Translations under genes and position numbers: made by a program | Origin: Acorus gramineus | Taxonomy: Eukaryota > Streptophyta > Magnoliopsida > Acorales > Acoraceae | Assembly (NCBI GenBank): GCA_030737835.1 | Contig: CM060854.1 | Coordinates: 8,318,860-8,382,859 of the forward strand | Length of the DNA: 64,000 nt | Reading direction: 5' to 3' | Shown here: positions 47,851-60,538 of the stretch, one piece after another | Numbering within the stretch: the first letter of the stretch is position 1 | How the letters are laid out: each line of letters starts with the position of its first letter | Notes under the pieces: generated by a model | Databases searched by the model: none | What the model was told of the DNA's origin: nothing | What the model saw: the letters and a program-made list of their open reading frames with translations, nothing else

Positions 47851-50800
47851 ACTGGTTGCTTGTTTTGGCTTCACCACCTATCCTTCCCAATCCACATGAG
47901 TGGGGAACCCATATATATGTCATCCATGACATCCTTTACAAGCAACAAGATTCCAGTGGAGGTTTCCCATCACTGTCATCCACCAAACTATAAGAACAAA
48001 AAAGGGCCTCCATTTCTCCACCATACTGTACAAGTTGATCCAATTTTAAGTATTTTTTTGGATAGGAAGCAAAAAAGATAATAAAGAGGTTGGACAAGTA
48101 ATGCATAAGAAAATTAAATCATAATAAATTTAAACTTTCAGAAGATTGAGTCAGAGGTTTGGTTGTTGGAAATGGATGCTTAACTTTGTTGTTGTGTGCT
48201 TGGAGACCACAGATGCTGTGTTTGGGAGTTATTAAAAATATTATATTAAGAGCGCTCTGTATTAGTATGTTAGTTCAACCTAACAAAGGTTTTTGTTAAT
48301 AAATATACATGAAGATAAGTTTATGAGGTGGTTGAAATTAAAATTGGATTATTGACGAGTTCGGAAACCTCATGTATATAATAGTTTTTATTATAGTAAC
48401 AAAGTAAATATTCAAAAATAATAATTTGACAGCCCTGTGCATTTAGTACATTGAAAACTTAAATATTTATTATATTTTGTTCAAAAATATTTTTGAGTAG
48501 TACCATTTTTTTTTTAAATGTCTTGAAGACTAACCAACTTAAAATGCTTTCATAACTTAATATCTTACTCTTGGTTATTCTCTTTATTGGTTCAAAGAAC
48601 CAAATTAAATGTAGTATTAGACTAAAATTTTGGAGCACACAATCCGAACACAATATAATCGTTTGAACATTTAGGCAGTCAATGTCACTTTAGATTATAT
48701 ATTCATTTAAGACCATAAATTTCAATATGGTCAAGATATACCTATGAAGTTTTAGACTTGAGTGCGGCTGTAATTTTATTGTCAATTCTAAGATAGTGGA
48801 TATATGTCCCAAGAATTACTTGGGTAAGAAATATCAAAGTATATGTGGTGAGTCTCCCAGTTCACAATCAGGGCCTCAAAAGGAATCCACATTTAGCCTA
48901 TATGGCAAGTTATGTTCTGCTAATGATAAAAGTAGTTACCCCTGTTAAGGGACTGCATGAAATGAAAAACTATGAAGGAAATAGGCAATAATGAAAAGAG
49001 TTGTCACACCAGGATGCCAAGTTCATTCCAAGAGTCCTTGCAATCCTCTATGCTCTCTTACAGGACGCGGAACAAGTTTGTAGACTCCAGGAAAGAGACT
49101 TCTTCGTAGAAAAGCGACAATATCACATAACACTCTACAAAATTCAATCAGCAAGGTACATTGTTCGCTAGTCCCTCATTCTAATGTACCTATAAGTCTG
49201 TAACATTGACCATCTTAAAATAGTTCACTCCTTCTCTTTGAGTGGGAGCTCTGAGAAAATATGATTATGGGACTGAAAAGAAGCTTCTTAGAAGTCCATT
49301 TACTTCACTCATTTCTATCAAAAGGGACTATGGGAAGATGTATCTTTGATATGCTCACCTCATTTTTTAAGATGATCATGGGAGTTTACGAGGTATGCAT
49401 GCTATCAGCATACGGCCAATGCCATAATCCTCCTACATGGCACCATAGCATGACAACTCATAACGAGCTTAACCATTTTTATGCGCTCAAAAATCATATT
49501 TCAACATGTGTTTATATCTTCAGATTTTTATCATATGGCCTTACGATAGCACGACATGTGTACATATAATAAAATCATCAAACAGTACTCGTACTCCAGG
49601 ATTCGTCTACGTATAGAAATCCAGACTCAATTTATTGTCTATGCATCTCCATATGTATTTTTTTGTCATTACCATTGTTGATTATGACATCAAAAACCTT
49701 GTTAATGATACATCATCCTGCCCACAAAATAAGTTTGAGCATGAGCTGTTCCATCTTTGGTCACCACTCAAGATTGTGAAAATTACTCCCCTCGCCCTTT
49801 ATTAACATCTTTTAAGAATCAAAGGAAAAGGCAACATCCTTCATGTCTTTGTCACTCCCATCTTCATCAACTTCTGGTTCCACCAATTTATTGCACCTTG
49901 GGTTGACCCTAATCATTGGCCCTCGAATCGTCATGATCTTCTAAAATACTTGCTTCAATAGCCTCCATTGATCCATCAACCACATCCCAACAGGTTGGTA
50001 ATGAGAGGGTCAAAAGAGCTGTTGGACACCACCAACATCCAGTGAATATTGTTTTTCTTAAAAACTCATTATTTAGCAAATGCATGAAATTAATTTGATC
50101 TAATAGGGTCAGATCTTCTTCTCCAAAAAAAAAAGAAGAACCGATCTCACATCAAATCCAAAATTTAATAATGTTGAACATGAATAATTGTATGCTTATT
50201 TACTGTGATTTAATCTCTCTCATAAAAAAATACAAATGACTGATCTCATCTTACATCTAATTAGATCACATTAAAATTGAAAAGAAATTATTGAACAGAC
50301 TTGTCCACCCAATCCCAAAGTTTTGCACTGCATCATGTAAGAAATCATAGTGAGAATAGCTACTTGTACAAACACAGAAAGCTGATTTGACAAATGAATA
50401 TGTGGTGGAACAAAAGAAAAAAAATGGAATAAATGAGGGAGAACAACTTTTTTTTGTTTGGTATAAAAAAATAACTAAAATAAAACATAGATAATTATTT
50501 CAATTTAAAATAATTTAAAAAAGATTTCACCAAAAAACTAAAATAATAATTATTCTTAATTTCTTTTTTGATTTGGATAAATCTAAATAAAGGTACAATT
50601 GACGGATCCCTAGTCAAAACTTAATTATCAAAGTGATGAACCAAAAAAAAAAAGAATCCAGTCTCTTTCATTTCCCCCACCCATACTACATGGCAAAACC
50701 AATGGATGATGACCTTTTCCCTTAGAACAATTATGCAGTCCTATCATGAAAGCATTAAAAATTTAATCCATGAAAAGGTTCCAATAATGACATAGTAATC

Positions 50801-51063
50801 ACGTGTCTTCAAGCTACAAATTATTGATTTACATCAATGAAAAAGACGTATATTGATTTAATGTAAAACCATAAGCTTTGATTGCGATCCAACTCATAAT
50901 ATAATCAAAATCTTACTTGTCAAATCATAGACGCCCCTCCCCCTCGTAACGACAAAATCAAAACAGTCAAATTATACGTATATATATCCACCCAAGATCA
51001 TTAGGTTCTTTAACATGTATATCCCTAAAAATATCTCATTTTATCATAATACCCCCTCCTGAA

Positions 51064-51484
51064 TAGGGATGATAAACGAGTCGAACAAGTCGAGCTTTGA
51101 CATGTTCAAGCTCGACTCGTTTATAAAAAAACTGAGCTGAGCTAAGCCGAGCCGAGCTCATGAACCTCAACGAGCCTAATGTTCTTCTTTATTTTATGGT
51201 TTTTAGGGGTTGAAAATAAAATTTTAGCTTAAATAAGTTAAGTTCACGAGCCTAAACAAACATAATTTTGTATTGATTTAATATTTTGATTTACAAAAGA
51301 GTTGAGCTAAGCTTTAACTAAGTTTTTTATAACACAAACAAGTCGAGTTTGAACACAAAATAAAGCTCGATCCATGTTCTGAGTCTAACCGAGCTTTAAA
51401 AATTGTTCAAGCTCGCTCATTTATCTAATTGAACGAGCTCAAACCGAACCGAACTCGAGCAGCTTGGTTCGTTTATCAGCCCCA
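51064..51484. mobile_element. hAT-like nonautonomous element, copy 4 (subfamily B), 7/8 target duplication
   Basis: Starts TAGGGATGATAAACGAG and ends CGTTTATCAGCCCCA. Flanks are CTCCTGAA (51056-51063) and CTCTTGAA (51485-51492), an 8-bp duplication with one mismatch. The interior matches copy 2 inverted, including TTTGTATTGATTTAATATT and GGTTTTTAGGGGTTGAAAA. No coding capacity. Confidence 0.82.
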
Positions 51485-52373
51485 CTCTTGAATTACTACT
51501 ATTTTTATGAATATCCTTAAAAAAGTTTTAAACTGTGCAGAAATATTTTTTCAGAGCAAAACTTAAAATAATATTTATGAACAATTAACCTTTTTTGAGG
51601 AATTTGTGGTAATAGAATTTTTAAAAACTATTTAGAAAAATTGATTATCGGTTTTTTTGATGAATCATTAAATTATTTTGAGGTCCCTAAAATATATTTT
51701 AGACTTATTAGGTCCCTGAAACCCATTATAAATTATTTTCAAGTCTCTCTGTTTATAAACCGGTAAATTCACTAACATATTTTTTTCCATTTTTACCCCT
51801 CTTTCATTGTCCGTGTCTATAGACTATGTATACATTGTTAATAAGTCTGTGTACACCGTTAACATGATTGGATACATTGTTAAAAATGTGAAGATAAGAG
51901 TAAAAAAACACAAACATGAAAAATAACACTCATTAGATGAAATGATACATAAATAACACCCCTAACTAATTTAGAGACTTAAAAATATAAAAGTCCAAAT
52001 GCTCCAAGAACTTAAAATTAATTCAAAATTCCCCAAATGACCTTAAATTAATTATCCCAAAACATTTTTAATGTACAAATTTTTTTCAAGAACTTAAAAT
52101 TAATTCGAAATTCCCCAAAGGACCTGAAATTAATTGTCCAAAAATATTTTGATAGTATATTATTTTTAAGGAGTATAGATAAAAAAATAAAAAAAATCCA
52201 CTCAATGATCATAAACAACAAAAACCAATCAACATAAAAAGAAAAGATTCCGAAAAGCAATCCCCAGAAACGTTTTAAAAGAAAACACGATTGAGAGTTT
52301 TAACCATCCAATTCACGTTTCAGATCTTCAGCCGCTTAAAAGAAACGCTTTTGAGAGACAGAGAGAGAGAGAG

Positions 52374-53279
52374 ATGGAGAAGCAAAACCCGTTCGTGATC
52401 GAAGCGGCGGACGTGAAATCAATGACCTCGAACGGCTTCAAAACCCCGATCGATCTGCTGCCGTCGCTGGTCCCGACGGCGCAGGCCCTCGCGAGACCCC
52501 CCATATCGAGGTACCACGTCGGCGCCGTCGGCCTCTCGTCGGACGGCCGGATCTTCCTCGGCGTGAACCTGGAGTTCCCGAACCTCCCCCTCCACCACTC
52601 CGTCCACGCCGAACAGTTCCTGATCGCCAACGCCGCAGCCAACACCTCGCCGGAGCGGCCCGTCCGGCTCGAGCGCTTCGCCGTCTCCTCCGCCCCCTGC
52701 GGCCACTGCCGCCAGTTCCTCCAGGAGATCCGCGGCGCTTCGGAGATCGGGATCCTCGTCACCTCCTCCTCCGCCGACGCCGATGACGAGAACGGCGAAT
52801 TCAGGCCCCTCCGTCACTATCTCCCCCACCGATTCGGCCCCGACGACCTCCTCCACAAGGACGTCCCTCTCATTCTCGAGCCCCACCACAATAGGCTGTC
52901 ACTTATCGACGACGGAGGAAGCGCCGCCGCCATCGAGAACGGGGGGTCGTCGTCCGGGCTGAGGGAGGAGGCGTTGGTGGCGGCGAACAGGGCGCACGCG
53001 CCGTACAGCCGGTGCCCGTCGGGGGTGGCGGTGATGGACTCGAAGGGGAGGGTGTTCGCCGGGTCGTACATGGAATCCGCCGCGTACAACCCTAGTTTGC
53101 CGCCGCTGCAGGCGGCGCTCGTGGCGTACGTCGCCGGAGGCGGCGGAGGGTACGACGAGATCGAGGCGGCGGTGCTGGTGGAGAGAGAAGGGGCTCCGGT
53201 GAAGCAGGAGAGCACCGTCAGATTGCTGTTGGAGGCGGTGTCTCCGAAGTGCGATTTCAAAGTGTTTCACTGTAAGTAA
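52374..53279 (+). CDS. CDA1: Cytidine deaminase, intronless
   Basis: 301 residues, the length of plant two-domain cytidine deaminases. The enzyme hydrolyses cytidine and deoxycytidine to uridine and deoxyuridine in pyrimidine salvage, probably in the cytosol. The first domain has the substrate-binding NLEF (65-68), the catalytic HAEQ (His78, Glu80) and PCGHCRQF with zinc ligands Cys109 and Cys112. The second domain (about 185-301, with PYSRCPSGVAVM) lacks HAE and PC..C, as expected for the degenerate half of this dimeric class. Coding GC is very high against AT-rich flanks. The ATG follows a GA-rich leader ending AGAGAGAGAG. Divergent from FANCE and convergent with the PABP gene. Confidence 0.95.
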   Translation: MEKQNPFVIEAADVKSMTSNGFKTPIDLLPSLVPTAQALARPPISRYHVGAVGLSSDGRIFLGVNLEFPNLPLHHSVHAEQFLIANAAANTSPERPVRLERFAVSSAPCGHCRQFLQEIRGASEIGILVTSSSADADDENGEFRPLRHYLPHRFGPDDLLHKDVPLILEPHHNRLSLIDDGGSAAAIENGGSSSGLREEALVAANRAHAPYSRCPSGVAVMDSKGRVFAGSYMESAAYNPSLPPLQAALVAYVAGGGGGYDEIEAAVLVEREGAPVKQESTVRLLLEAVSPKCDFKVFHCK

Positions 53280-53391
53280 GAATAAAAAAAAAAAAAAAAA
53301 AAACACAATCACCCCCATTTAATTGAAATCACATTGTTGTTGATGTTGTTGTTGTTGTTGGGGAATTCATATTTTCTGATGTCTAGTTCTG

Positions 53392-53397
53392 AATAAA
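53392..53397 (+). terminator. Candidate poly(A) signal of CDA
   Basis: AATAAA 113 bases after the stop codon, preceded by a GTT-repeat and T-rich sequence. Confidence 0.5.
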
Positions 53398-53867
53398 TCT
53401 AAAGTTCTTGATTGTTAAACATGAAGGGGAGTTTTTATGGATTTATACCGATTTTCCCGGATTACTACATCTATTATATTATTCTTTTTTTTTTGTTTCA
53501 TTTAGTAAAGATCATCAAACAGGCGTAAATTGATATCAGCTCATCATAGAGTACTGGTTCTGTTCATGCCATTAACAAACAGTTGAACCTAGCATAGTGT
53601 CATTTTATTCTTGATGAACATAGTGAACAGTTCCAATGGGGCTAAAGGTATAACTAAAAACTCTAACCAAGATCCCTCGGTAAAGGGGGGGTTTCTCTCC
53701 AATCTGCAAGACACCTTTGTAAGACTCGAATGTAGAAACCTAGATAGAGATGCATGCATATCACACTCACACACTACATTGATGTGTGTGTTATAATGGG
53801 AAATCAAGGGTTGGTTTTAGTTAATTATTGTATTTTGTAATTGCTACAAAGGAGATAACTTTAGGAC

Positions 53868-54098
53868 TGAGTTGGAAATGAGTTAAAAAAATAACTTTTC
53901 ACTTAAAAGAGAAGCTTTTTAAGAATAGCTTTTCTGGGAGCATACTTTTATGAGATATGAGTAGCTGTTTTTTATAACTAAAAATAGTTTTTCCTGACCA
54001 CTAAGGGCTTTTGGAAATGAATTTGGATCAAGTATCATTTAATTTAAGCAAAAGTTGAATCTTCAAAAGATGTCCAAACCAATTTTTCAAACACTGCC
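53868..54098. repeat. MITE-like repeat
   Basis: GAGTTGGAAATGAGTT, AGAGAAGCTTTTTAAGAA, GGGCTTTTGGAAATGAA and a terminal AATTTTTCAAACACTGCC resemble small plant MITEs with TTTGGAAA ends. A stretch in kinase intron 1 (34720-34990) has the same style. Confidence 0.4.
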
Positions 54099-54224
54099 TT
54101 AATGGAGATCAATAGATCTCTATCCTGTAATGTACATTGCTCAGATGTTAGGTGTTGTACTACAACAACACTGAAATGATACAAGAATGAGATCTGAAGT
54201 TCTACTACTACAATGTTAGGTGTT

Positions 54225-54247
54225 CTACTACTACTACTACTACTACA
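54225..54247. repeat. (TAC)n microsatellite
   Basis: Seven or more CTA/TAC units just past the PABP stop codon on the plus-strand side. Confidence 0.85.
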
Positions 54248-54371
54248 ATACAAGAACCGTGGGCATACCAAAAGAACTCAAGAGAATAGTATCCCATCTA
54301 GAGAACATTATAAAGGAACAAAGTGTCTCAAGTGTGATGGAATTAGCTTCCCAAAAAAATGGGGGCCATCA

Positions 54372-57300
54372 TCAATTGACAGCTACCAGGCTGTTCGTGA
54401 TGCTTTCACAAGCAGAATCTTCCACCACTTCCAATTTAGCGTTAGCATTTGGTTTCAGACTTTCAGCAGCTTTTTTGACATGTTGATTCAGTGCCTTGGG
54501 TGACCTGAGCAGCCCAATTAACTTCGTGTATTTCAACTCCATCAGCACGCGTGTTATCTCCTTGGCTAGCTCAGGCTTCACAACACAATGACAGTTTAAT
54601 TAGCATACAAAGGAGAGTTTTTAGAGAAGAATATAAAACTTCAAAATAGAAATGTAAAAATTAATTCATTGTTTCTTACTTGTTTTTATATTTTTAGTTA
54701 GTATTACCTCCTCTTATGCATGACTACTTGAAAGAAAGAAAAAAAAAATCTAAGCCAACATGAGGAAAATTTTTCTGTAAAAGAATGATATAATATAATA
54801 TATATTTCAAACAAATAGTATCTTTGTGAAGGAGATTCCTTAGATCAGTAGGAAATGGCAAAAATCTTTAATTGAAGAACCTGCACACCCTTTCATAGAT
54901 TAAATTCGGAAACAAAAAAAAATGCAAAGAATTTATATCAAATCATACCTCAAGTTTCTGAACATCTTTGTAAAGGAGATTCCTTAGATCCGGCTTCTGC
55001 ATCCCAACAATTTCCTTTGGGTGCTTTGTGATGATTTGTTTCTTCACTAGGTGCCAGCCTGAGCCTTGATAATTCTCATATCCCACAGGCTAACAAAAGG
55101 GGACCAAAAGATCCATAATTATTATCAGTCCCAACAACTGACATATACCAGATCATACCTCAAGTCAAACATATTTTAAAAAAAAACATTGCTATATGTT
55201 ATGTTTTGAAAACAATATTCATGCTGATTTGTAAATATTAAATGCTACTCTGTAAGTAGTGTTTGTAATCTAACATCAAGGCTTACTAGGCTATTGATGA
55301 GACTTGGGAAGTAAATGATGAATTTCGATGATTTTCATAAACAGACCATGTTGCAAAGAAAATACCTCTCATCTTCAATTCATACATACAAAGCGTACAA
55401 GTAATTGACTCAAATGTGTCATCCATTTTTGGTTGTCATCCATTTTAACAGCTATAGCATCAATATACTCTTTCCAAAGGGTTCTATGGAAGAGAGATTG
55501 TGGAAGAAAGATATTATCAGCTAATGCATAAATGCGAAGCGTCATGTTCATCAAAGCTTCAGAGATATGCTAAGATCTGTTCAGGAATTTTAGAAACTAA
55601 TTTATACAACTACCAATAAATTTACAACTAACGAAATGAATCACACTCAATATGAATGGAGCAATGTGAAATTGGGAGATAAATCCAAGGCATATGACAA
55701 TATCCATATCCAAGAAATGTGTCATAAAAGGAGAGGTAAGCATATTATATCTACTAAAATTTAAACAACCGTTTTTGTTAGATGGCATACACGAACAAGA
55801 AAGCACAGAAGATAGCCCCAGCCTAATCGTTATCCATATAGGACGACTTCACTAGGGACTTCTATGCTACAATTCAACAATTACATAATAAACTAATGAA
55901 AATATGTACGCTTAAGAAGGCCTTCCCTAAGAAAAAAGAGTTGCCAAATGTATGTCATCACCATAGCATACACCACCGGAAATGGCCTGGCTTGGTTTCT
56001 CTTCTCTGAAGTATCATCAATAATATCTATTTTAGAATTAAACTCGAGTGTTATGATACCATGATATGAAATTTTATACATCTGAATGAGGTATCTGCTA
56101 CATATTCTCTACTGGAGAAGCTATAATATTATTCATGGATCACATGCCCAATTGTAGATATAATATGAAATGATACTCCTATCTTTCCCCTCAGCCTCTT
56201 ATTTCATTTTGGTCAGTTGTAGGATCAGTTGTTTACTTCTAGGCCAGAAAGTTGTAATCTCATTCACAAATGGATCATGTATTCACTCTACAGATATGAT
56301 TTTATGGAGAAAAATGCGAACAATCCAGTCACAAATGTACCTTTTGTGGATCCATGTATTGTGCTGGATTCATTGAATATGCATCGTAATCATACTGGGG
56401 AACATACGGGTGATTGTTTGTCCAGGAATTCACCTGCCTCTGCATCTGCAGTTGTTGGAACTGCCGCTGCTGTAGATAGAAAGAAAGTTTCAGATATAAA
56501 TAAAGCCAAGAATGCTAAATTCAATTAGGGCGAAAAGGACCTGGTAACTCTGATTTTGGACCACACCAAAAAATTTGTTTGTGGTTGGCTGAGTATTGTA
56601 TGAGGGTATATGATAATACTCATGATAAGTGGGATAGGGAATGATGTGATTTTCTTTAGGTTTAGAAATAACGACATAGAGAGGCCTTCCATGAAATAGG
56701 GTCCCTGAACCAAGAAAACAAGCAGGCAATCAGATTTCACCAATGCAGCAGTTTGCACTTAAAAACCAAAAAAAAAAAAAAAAAAGGCATGTAAGTAAAG
56801 CGCTATATGAAGCAGATGGTGTTTACTATACCATGGCATGCATGTAAAGCACTATATGCTTCCCGTAGAGAGAAAAAATATACGTATCCAAATCCCCTAC
56901 CCCTTCCACTGGCAGTTCGCATTACTTTTGCTGAAATTACTTTCCCATATGCAAGAAAGAAATTCTTAAACTCCTCATCATCAACGGACTCATCAATATT
57001 TTTTACATATAGCCTGAATCCCTGCTATGATAAAATGATAAATTCATAATCTGCACATCTCCACAAACTTAAAAGACTGTCAGCATACATTTTGAAAACA
57101 GTACCTGAGATATAGGACAGTTTTGATTTGCAAACTTGTGCTTCAGTAGCTCAGAACGTTCTGATTTATTCTGCGCCTTTCCAACATATAAGGTGTTCAA
57201 ACCTGGAAGACGGAGAAGAAGCGTTGCATAATATGATTAAACTATTAAACAAAAAATGCAGCTTACCGGTAAAACAGATAAAATGACCAAGTAATCAACA

Positions 57301-60149
57301 TCAACAGTTACCAATTTGCATGCCATTCATGCGTTCTATGGCTTTTTTAGCATCTTCTGAGGACTGGAAATTAACAAAACCAAAGCCTCTTGAATTTCCT
57401 TCACTATCTATCATTACAGAAGCGCTCTGTACTTTCCCAAACTCTGAGAACATATTCTGAAGACCATCATTGGTCGTATCAGGTGAAAAATTCTTCACAT
57501 ACAGATTTGTAAAGCTAGGTTCCACAGGGGATGAATGCCTCTCACTCTTCTTCACGAACTTAGAAACATAACTGTATTAAGTGAAGGGTGAAATCAATCA
57601 CAATATGATATTTGAGCCTGAAGACAAAATCATGTATTGGCTACAGAGTACCAAAAACAGAACAAAGGTATATCATCCTCAAAACTAACAAATTCATCAC
57701 CAGCAAAAAGAATGAATAACAAATGCATGATTCCCATCACAATACCCAATCAACCATTAAACCAACTAACAGTCAACAAAAAGGCACAATATGAAAGAAA
57801 ACTGGAAGCCAAATCTAAACAAAGGAAACAGAATGGTGTGATGTGACATCTCCAAGAACCAAGCCGATAGAGAGAGAGAGATATGCATTAAACTCCAGCA
57901 ACTAGAAAATGTCAAGGAATGCATTACCTGATACATTTTAACAATCCAATCCACGAAAAAAATAAGATTTTGCCCACAGAAAATTTTGCAGAACTTGGAG
58001 GACATTGATTTACAATTTATATATATCTACATACTTGTAGACCTAAAACCCCAATAATTATTTAAGAAAAAGTTAGGATGATAAAGCATATGATATGAGG
58101 AATTATGACTAATAACCCAGTAAAAACAAATCTAGCTGATGAAATCCAACTTTAAACAGGCCAAAATGAAGAAAAAGAGAACAGAAATCAACAATGTAAA
58201 TCAAGCGCAACCTAACAGGAGAGCGAAGGTGAAGAGCAGCATTCAACACACAGGGCATACACAAACTAAAGGGATTATACAAGAACAACCAGAGAGTTCC
58301 ACCAAAACCTTTTCCAAGGATAACATTTTTTAAGATGGCAGATCATGTTCCAAGGATGTTCAATGGATAATTTAAAACCAGATTTTTTTTATTTTTTTTT
58401 CTTTGTGATGTATGGCTAGAAACCAAAGAAGTAACAGAAAAAGTATACAAAAGCTACTGTTCTATAGAAAATTCAGGCAAAATTAAAGAATTCATTGGTA
58501 AAGGAAGTCAATGTCCGTAAAGAGGAAGAGAAACAGCAATAGAACATAAAATAGACAAATCATGCATACTCCAAAATGCAGTATATCTCACACATATTAA
58601 CAAAGCAAGAGAAATACAAACACTAAACACATTGCTTCAACAAAAGGGGACCAAAAAACTTTCAAAAAAGTGGTGTCAATACATAAAATAAGAGACGTTA
58701 GAAAATAATGCAAGAAAGATAGAATAAAAGCAGGAAAAATTATATTTCAAAATTGCTACATAGAATAAAGAAAATCAGCACAAGAAGAAACAACCAGCCA
58801 TCTAACAGCAACATCCAATTGAAACATCACAAATGAGATATAAGTCATATCTAAACAGAGGAAATAAATTTCCATGATAAGAAAATTTTCAAGATCCAAA
58901 AAAAGAAAAGAAAAGATAAACTGCAATTTAGCCATGCATCCACAAGATATAGAAGAAGGCATCAGTTAAAAAAAAATATTATAAAACGATATCCAATGCA
59001 AGAAGATTATTATCAACCACTAAAATGGAAACAGAGAGAAAATGAGAAATTCAACGTTGCAATAAAAGCAATCAATCATCAGTCATTGTTATCACAATCA
59101 ATTAATGACAATGCCTACTTTGCTCAAAAAAAAAAAAAAAAAGCAATCAACACCATATAAACATACCAAAAAAAGAGAGAGGCAAACTGAATACAAATCT
59201 TTTCAAGAAAATGAGTTTTTATCGACCACCAGTTCAAGAAGGACATGAAATCATAAATATATTTGGGAAACAATAAAAAGAATTAGGAATTCAGTATCAC
59301 TCAGCAAGAACCCATACAAGAAAATTAAACAACAAACTATTTCCACTTCTCAATTCACATATAACACCCACACTGATATTGAAAACAGAGACTTCGTTCC
59401 ATGAATAAAAAAACGCACAATCCAATATGCAAAACAGAACTAACAAAAAAAAAAAATCCTTACAGCCGTTTATTTCCGGGGGTAAGGCTGCCGTCCAATT
59501 CCTTAATCGCGGCACAGGCGGACTCCTCGCTCTCAAACTGCACGAACCCAAATCCCTTGCTGCGCCCATCATCCTCCGCCGCAACCTTGCAGGAGACGAT
59601 CGTCCCGAACCTCCCGAACATCTCCTCAAGATCCGCGCTCCCCATCGACGAATCCAAATTCTGCTTCCACCCCCAAATTATAAACCACAAACAACAATAC
59701 AGAAACTTTCAAAAGATTTGCAAGAAAGAAATCAAGAAAACCCGCCTTGACGAAGAGATTGCCGATCCCGGCCTTCCTGAGGTACGGGTCCCTCTGCGAC
59801 CACATGATCCGCATCGGCTTCCCGTTGATCGGGGTGTGGTTCAGCGAACGGAGGGCCTTCGAAGCTTCATCAAGAAGAGAGAGAGAGAGACTCCGTTGGG
59901 TTCGAATTCGAAGAACCTCAAAAAATCAAAGAAAGGATAGATTGTGTTACCGGATTCGTGGGAGAGGAAGTTGACGTAGGCAAAGCGGAGGGAGGCGTTG
60001 TCGCGGCGGTCCCTGCAGACGCGGACGGAGGCGATGTCTCCGAAGGGGGAGAAGGCGGAGGCGAGGTCGGGCTCCGCCACGGAGGGGTGGAGGTCCCCCA
60101 CGTAGAGGGTCGGCGATCGCACGTGAGAGGGCTCGGTCGAAATCGCCAT
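54372..60149 (-). CDS. Poly(A)-binding protein with four RRMs and a divergent MLLE-like end, ten exons
   Basis: 566 residues. Exons: 59951-60149, 59746-59864, 59464-59660, 57312-57571, 57105-57202, 56832-57021, 56541-56704, 56341-56469, 54949-55089, 54372-54575; phases agree at every junction. Four RRMs show RNP2/RNP1 pairs: [73 protein letters not shown] links RRM1 and RRM2 as in PABPs. A Tyr/Pro/Gln-rich linker (about 370-455) follows. The end [20 protein letters not shown] then LMEL has the layout of the MLLE domain, with the core KITGMLLE changed. The protein should bind mRNA poly(A) tails and promote translation and stability. RRM1 is GC-rich, the later exons are not. Intron 2 seems to start with GC. 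The Arabidopsis class is not assigned. Confidence 0.92.
55090..56340. other. PABP intron 8
   Basis: 1.25 kb of AT-rich sequence between exons 8 and 9; no further coding region or repeat was recognised. Confidence 0.7.
57572..59463. other. PABP intron 3
   Basis: 1.9 kb, A-rich on the plus strand and T-rich on the transcribed strand. No coding region, element or structured RNA was recognised. Confidence 0.75.
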
Positions 60150-60164
60150 GGATTCACCACTACC

Positions 60165-60192
60165 GAGAGAGAGAGAGAGAGAGAGAGAGAGG
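60165..60192. repeat. (GA)n microsatellite in the PABP 5' leader
   Basis: About 14 GA dinucleotides (TC on the transcribed strand), starting 16 bases upstream of the PABP ATG. CT-rich leaders of this kind are common in plant genes. Confidence 0.9.
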
Positions 60193-60343
60193 TGAGTGTG
60201 TTTTGGGGAGTGACGCGGGTTTTTATGGTACCGTACGGAGGGATACGAGCGGGAAGGGTTGGTTTTCTCGGGATTCGGGAAAATGTGAGGTTTGACGCCA
60301 CGTGGCGGATGATCGATGACGTTGATTTTTGGAAGTGGAGGTG

Positions 60344-60406
60344 TTAAGGCAATCTCGGCCGTTTGTTTCGTTTGGGCGGGATCGTCGTGGGAAGGAGAGC
60401 GTGGCG
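60344..60406. repeat. 63-bp perfect direct repeat, left copy (PABP upstream region)
   Basis: Starts TTAAGGCAATCTCGGCCG and ends GGAAGGAGAGCGTGGCG. Identical over 63 bases to 63016-63078. GC-rich, 195-257 bases upstream of the PABP ATG, so it may carry promoter sequence. Confidence 0.97.
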
Positions 60407-60538
60407 TCGAATAGATTAACATGTCATTTAGATAATTCAAACATAATTCCCAAAAATGCATTAAGGGCACCACCCTCCCCTTCTCACCACCCCAAGTAAT
60501 TGAATAAGTCAATCCCACCACCCTAAGTAATTGGCATA

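Larger units (their letters stand above)
45667..52373. other. Intergenic stretch between divergent FANCE and cytidine deaminase
   Basis: 6.7 kb, mostly AT-rich. Holds repeats R2 (45950-46178) and R1 (46938-47222), a GGCCC-rich hAT-like end (46840-46937), an antisense SINE (47660-47850) and hAT-like copy 4 (51064-51484). The only longer ORFs (for example 49261-49569) have no family motif, so no gene is called. Confidence 0.7.
53280..54371. other. Convergent intergenic region, CDA and PABP 3' ends
   Basis: Holds a candidate CDA poly(A) signal (53392-53397), a MITE-like stretch (53868-54098) and a (TAC)n run (54225-54247). No coding region is supported. Confidence 0.7.

Noticed and set aside
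49261-49569. 102-codon plus-strand ORF between FANCE and CDA
   Set aside because: No family motif, no neighbouring exons with matching splice sites, and base composition like the surrounding intergenic DNA.
52328-53318. Minus-strand ORFs of 139-156 codons
   Set aside because: Shadows of the GC-rich cytidine deaminase gene; no motifs and low-complexity composition.
53650-53710. SINE-like segment with AAGACTCGAAT
   Set aside because: The order of its blocks fits neither orientation of the SINE family, so it is a mosaic or chance match.
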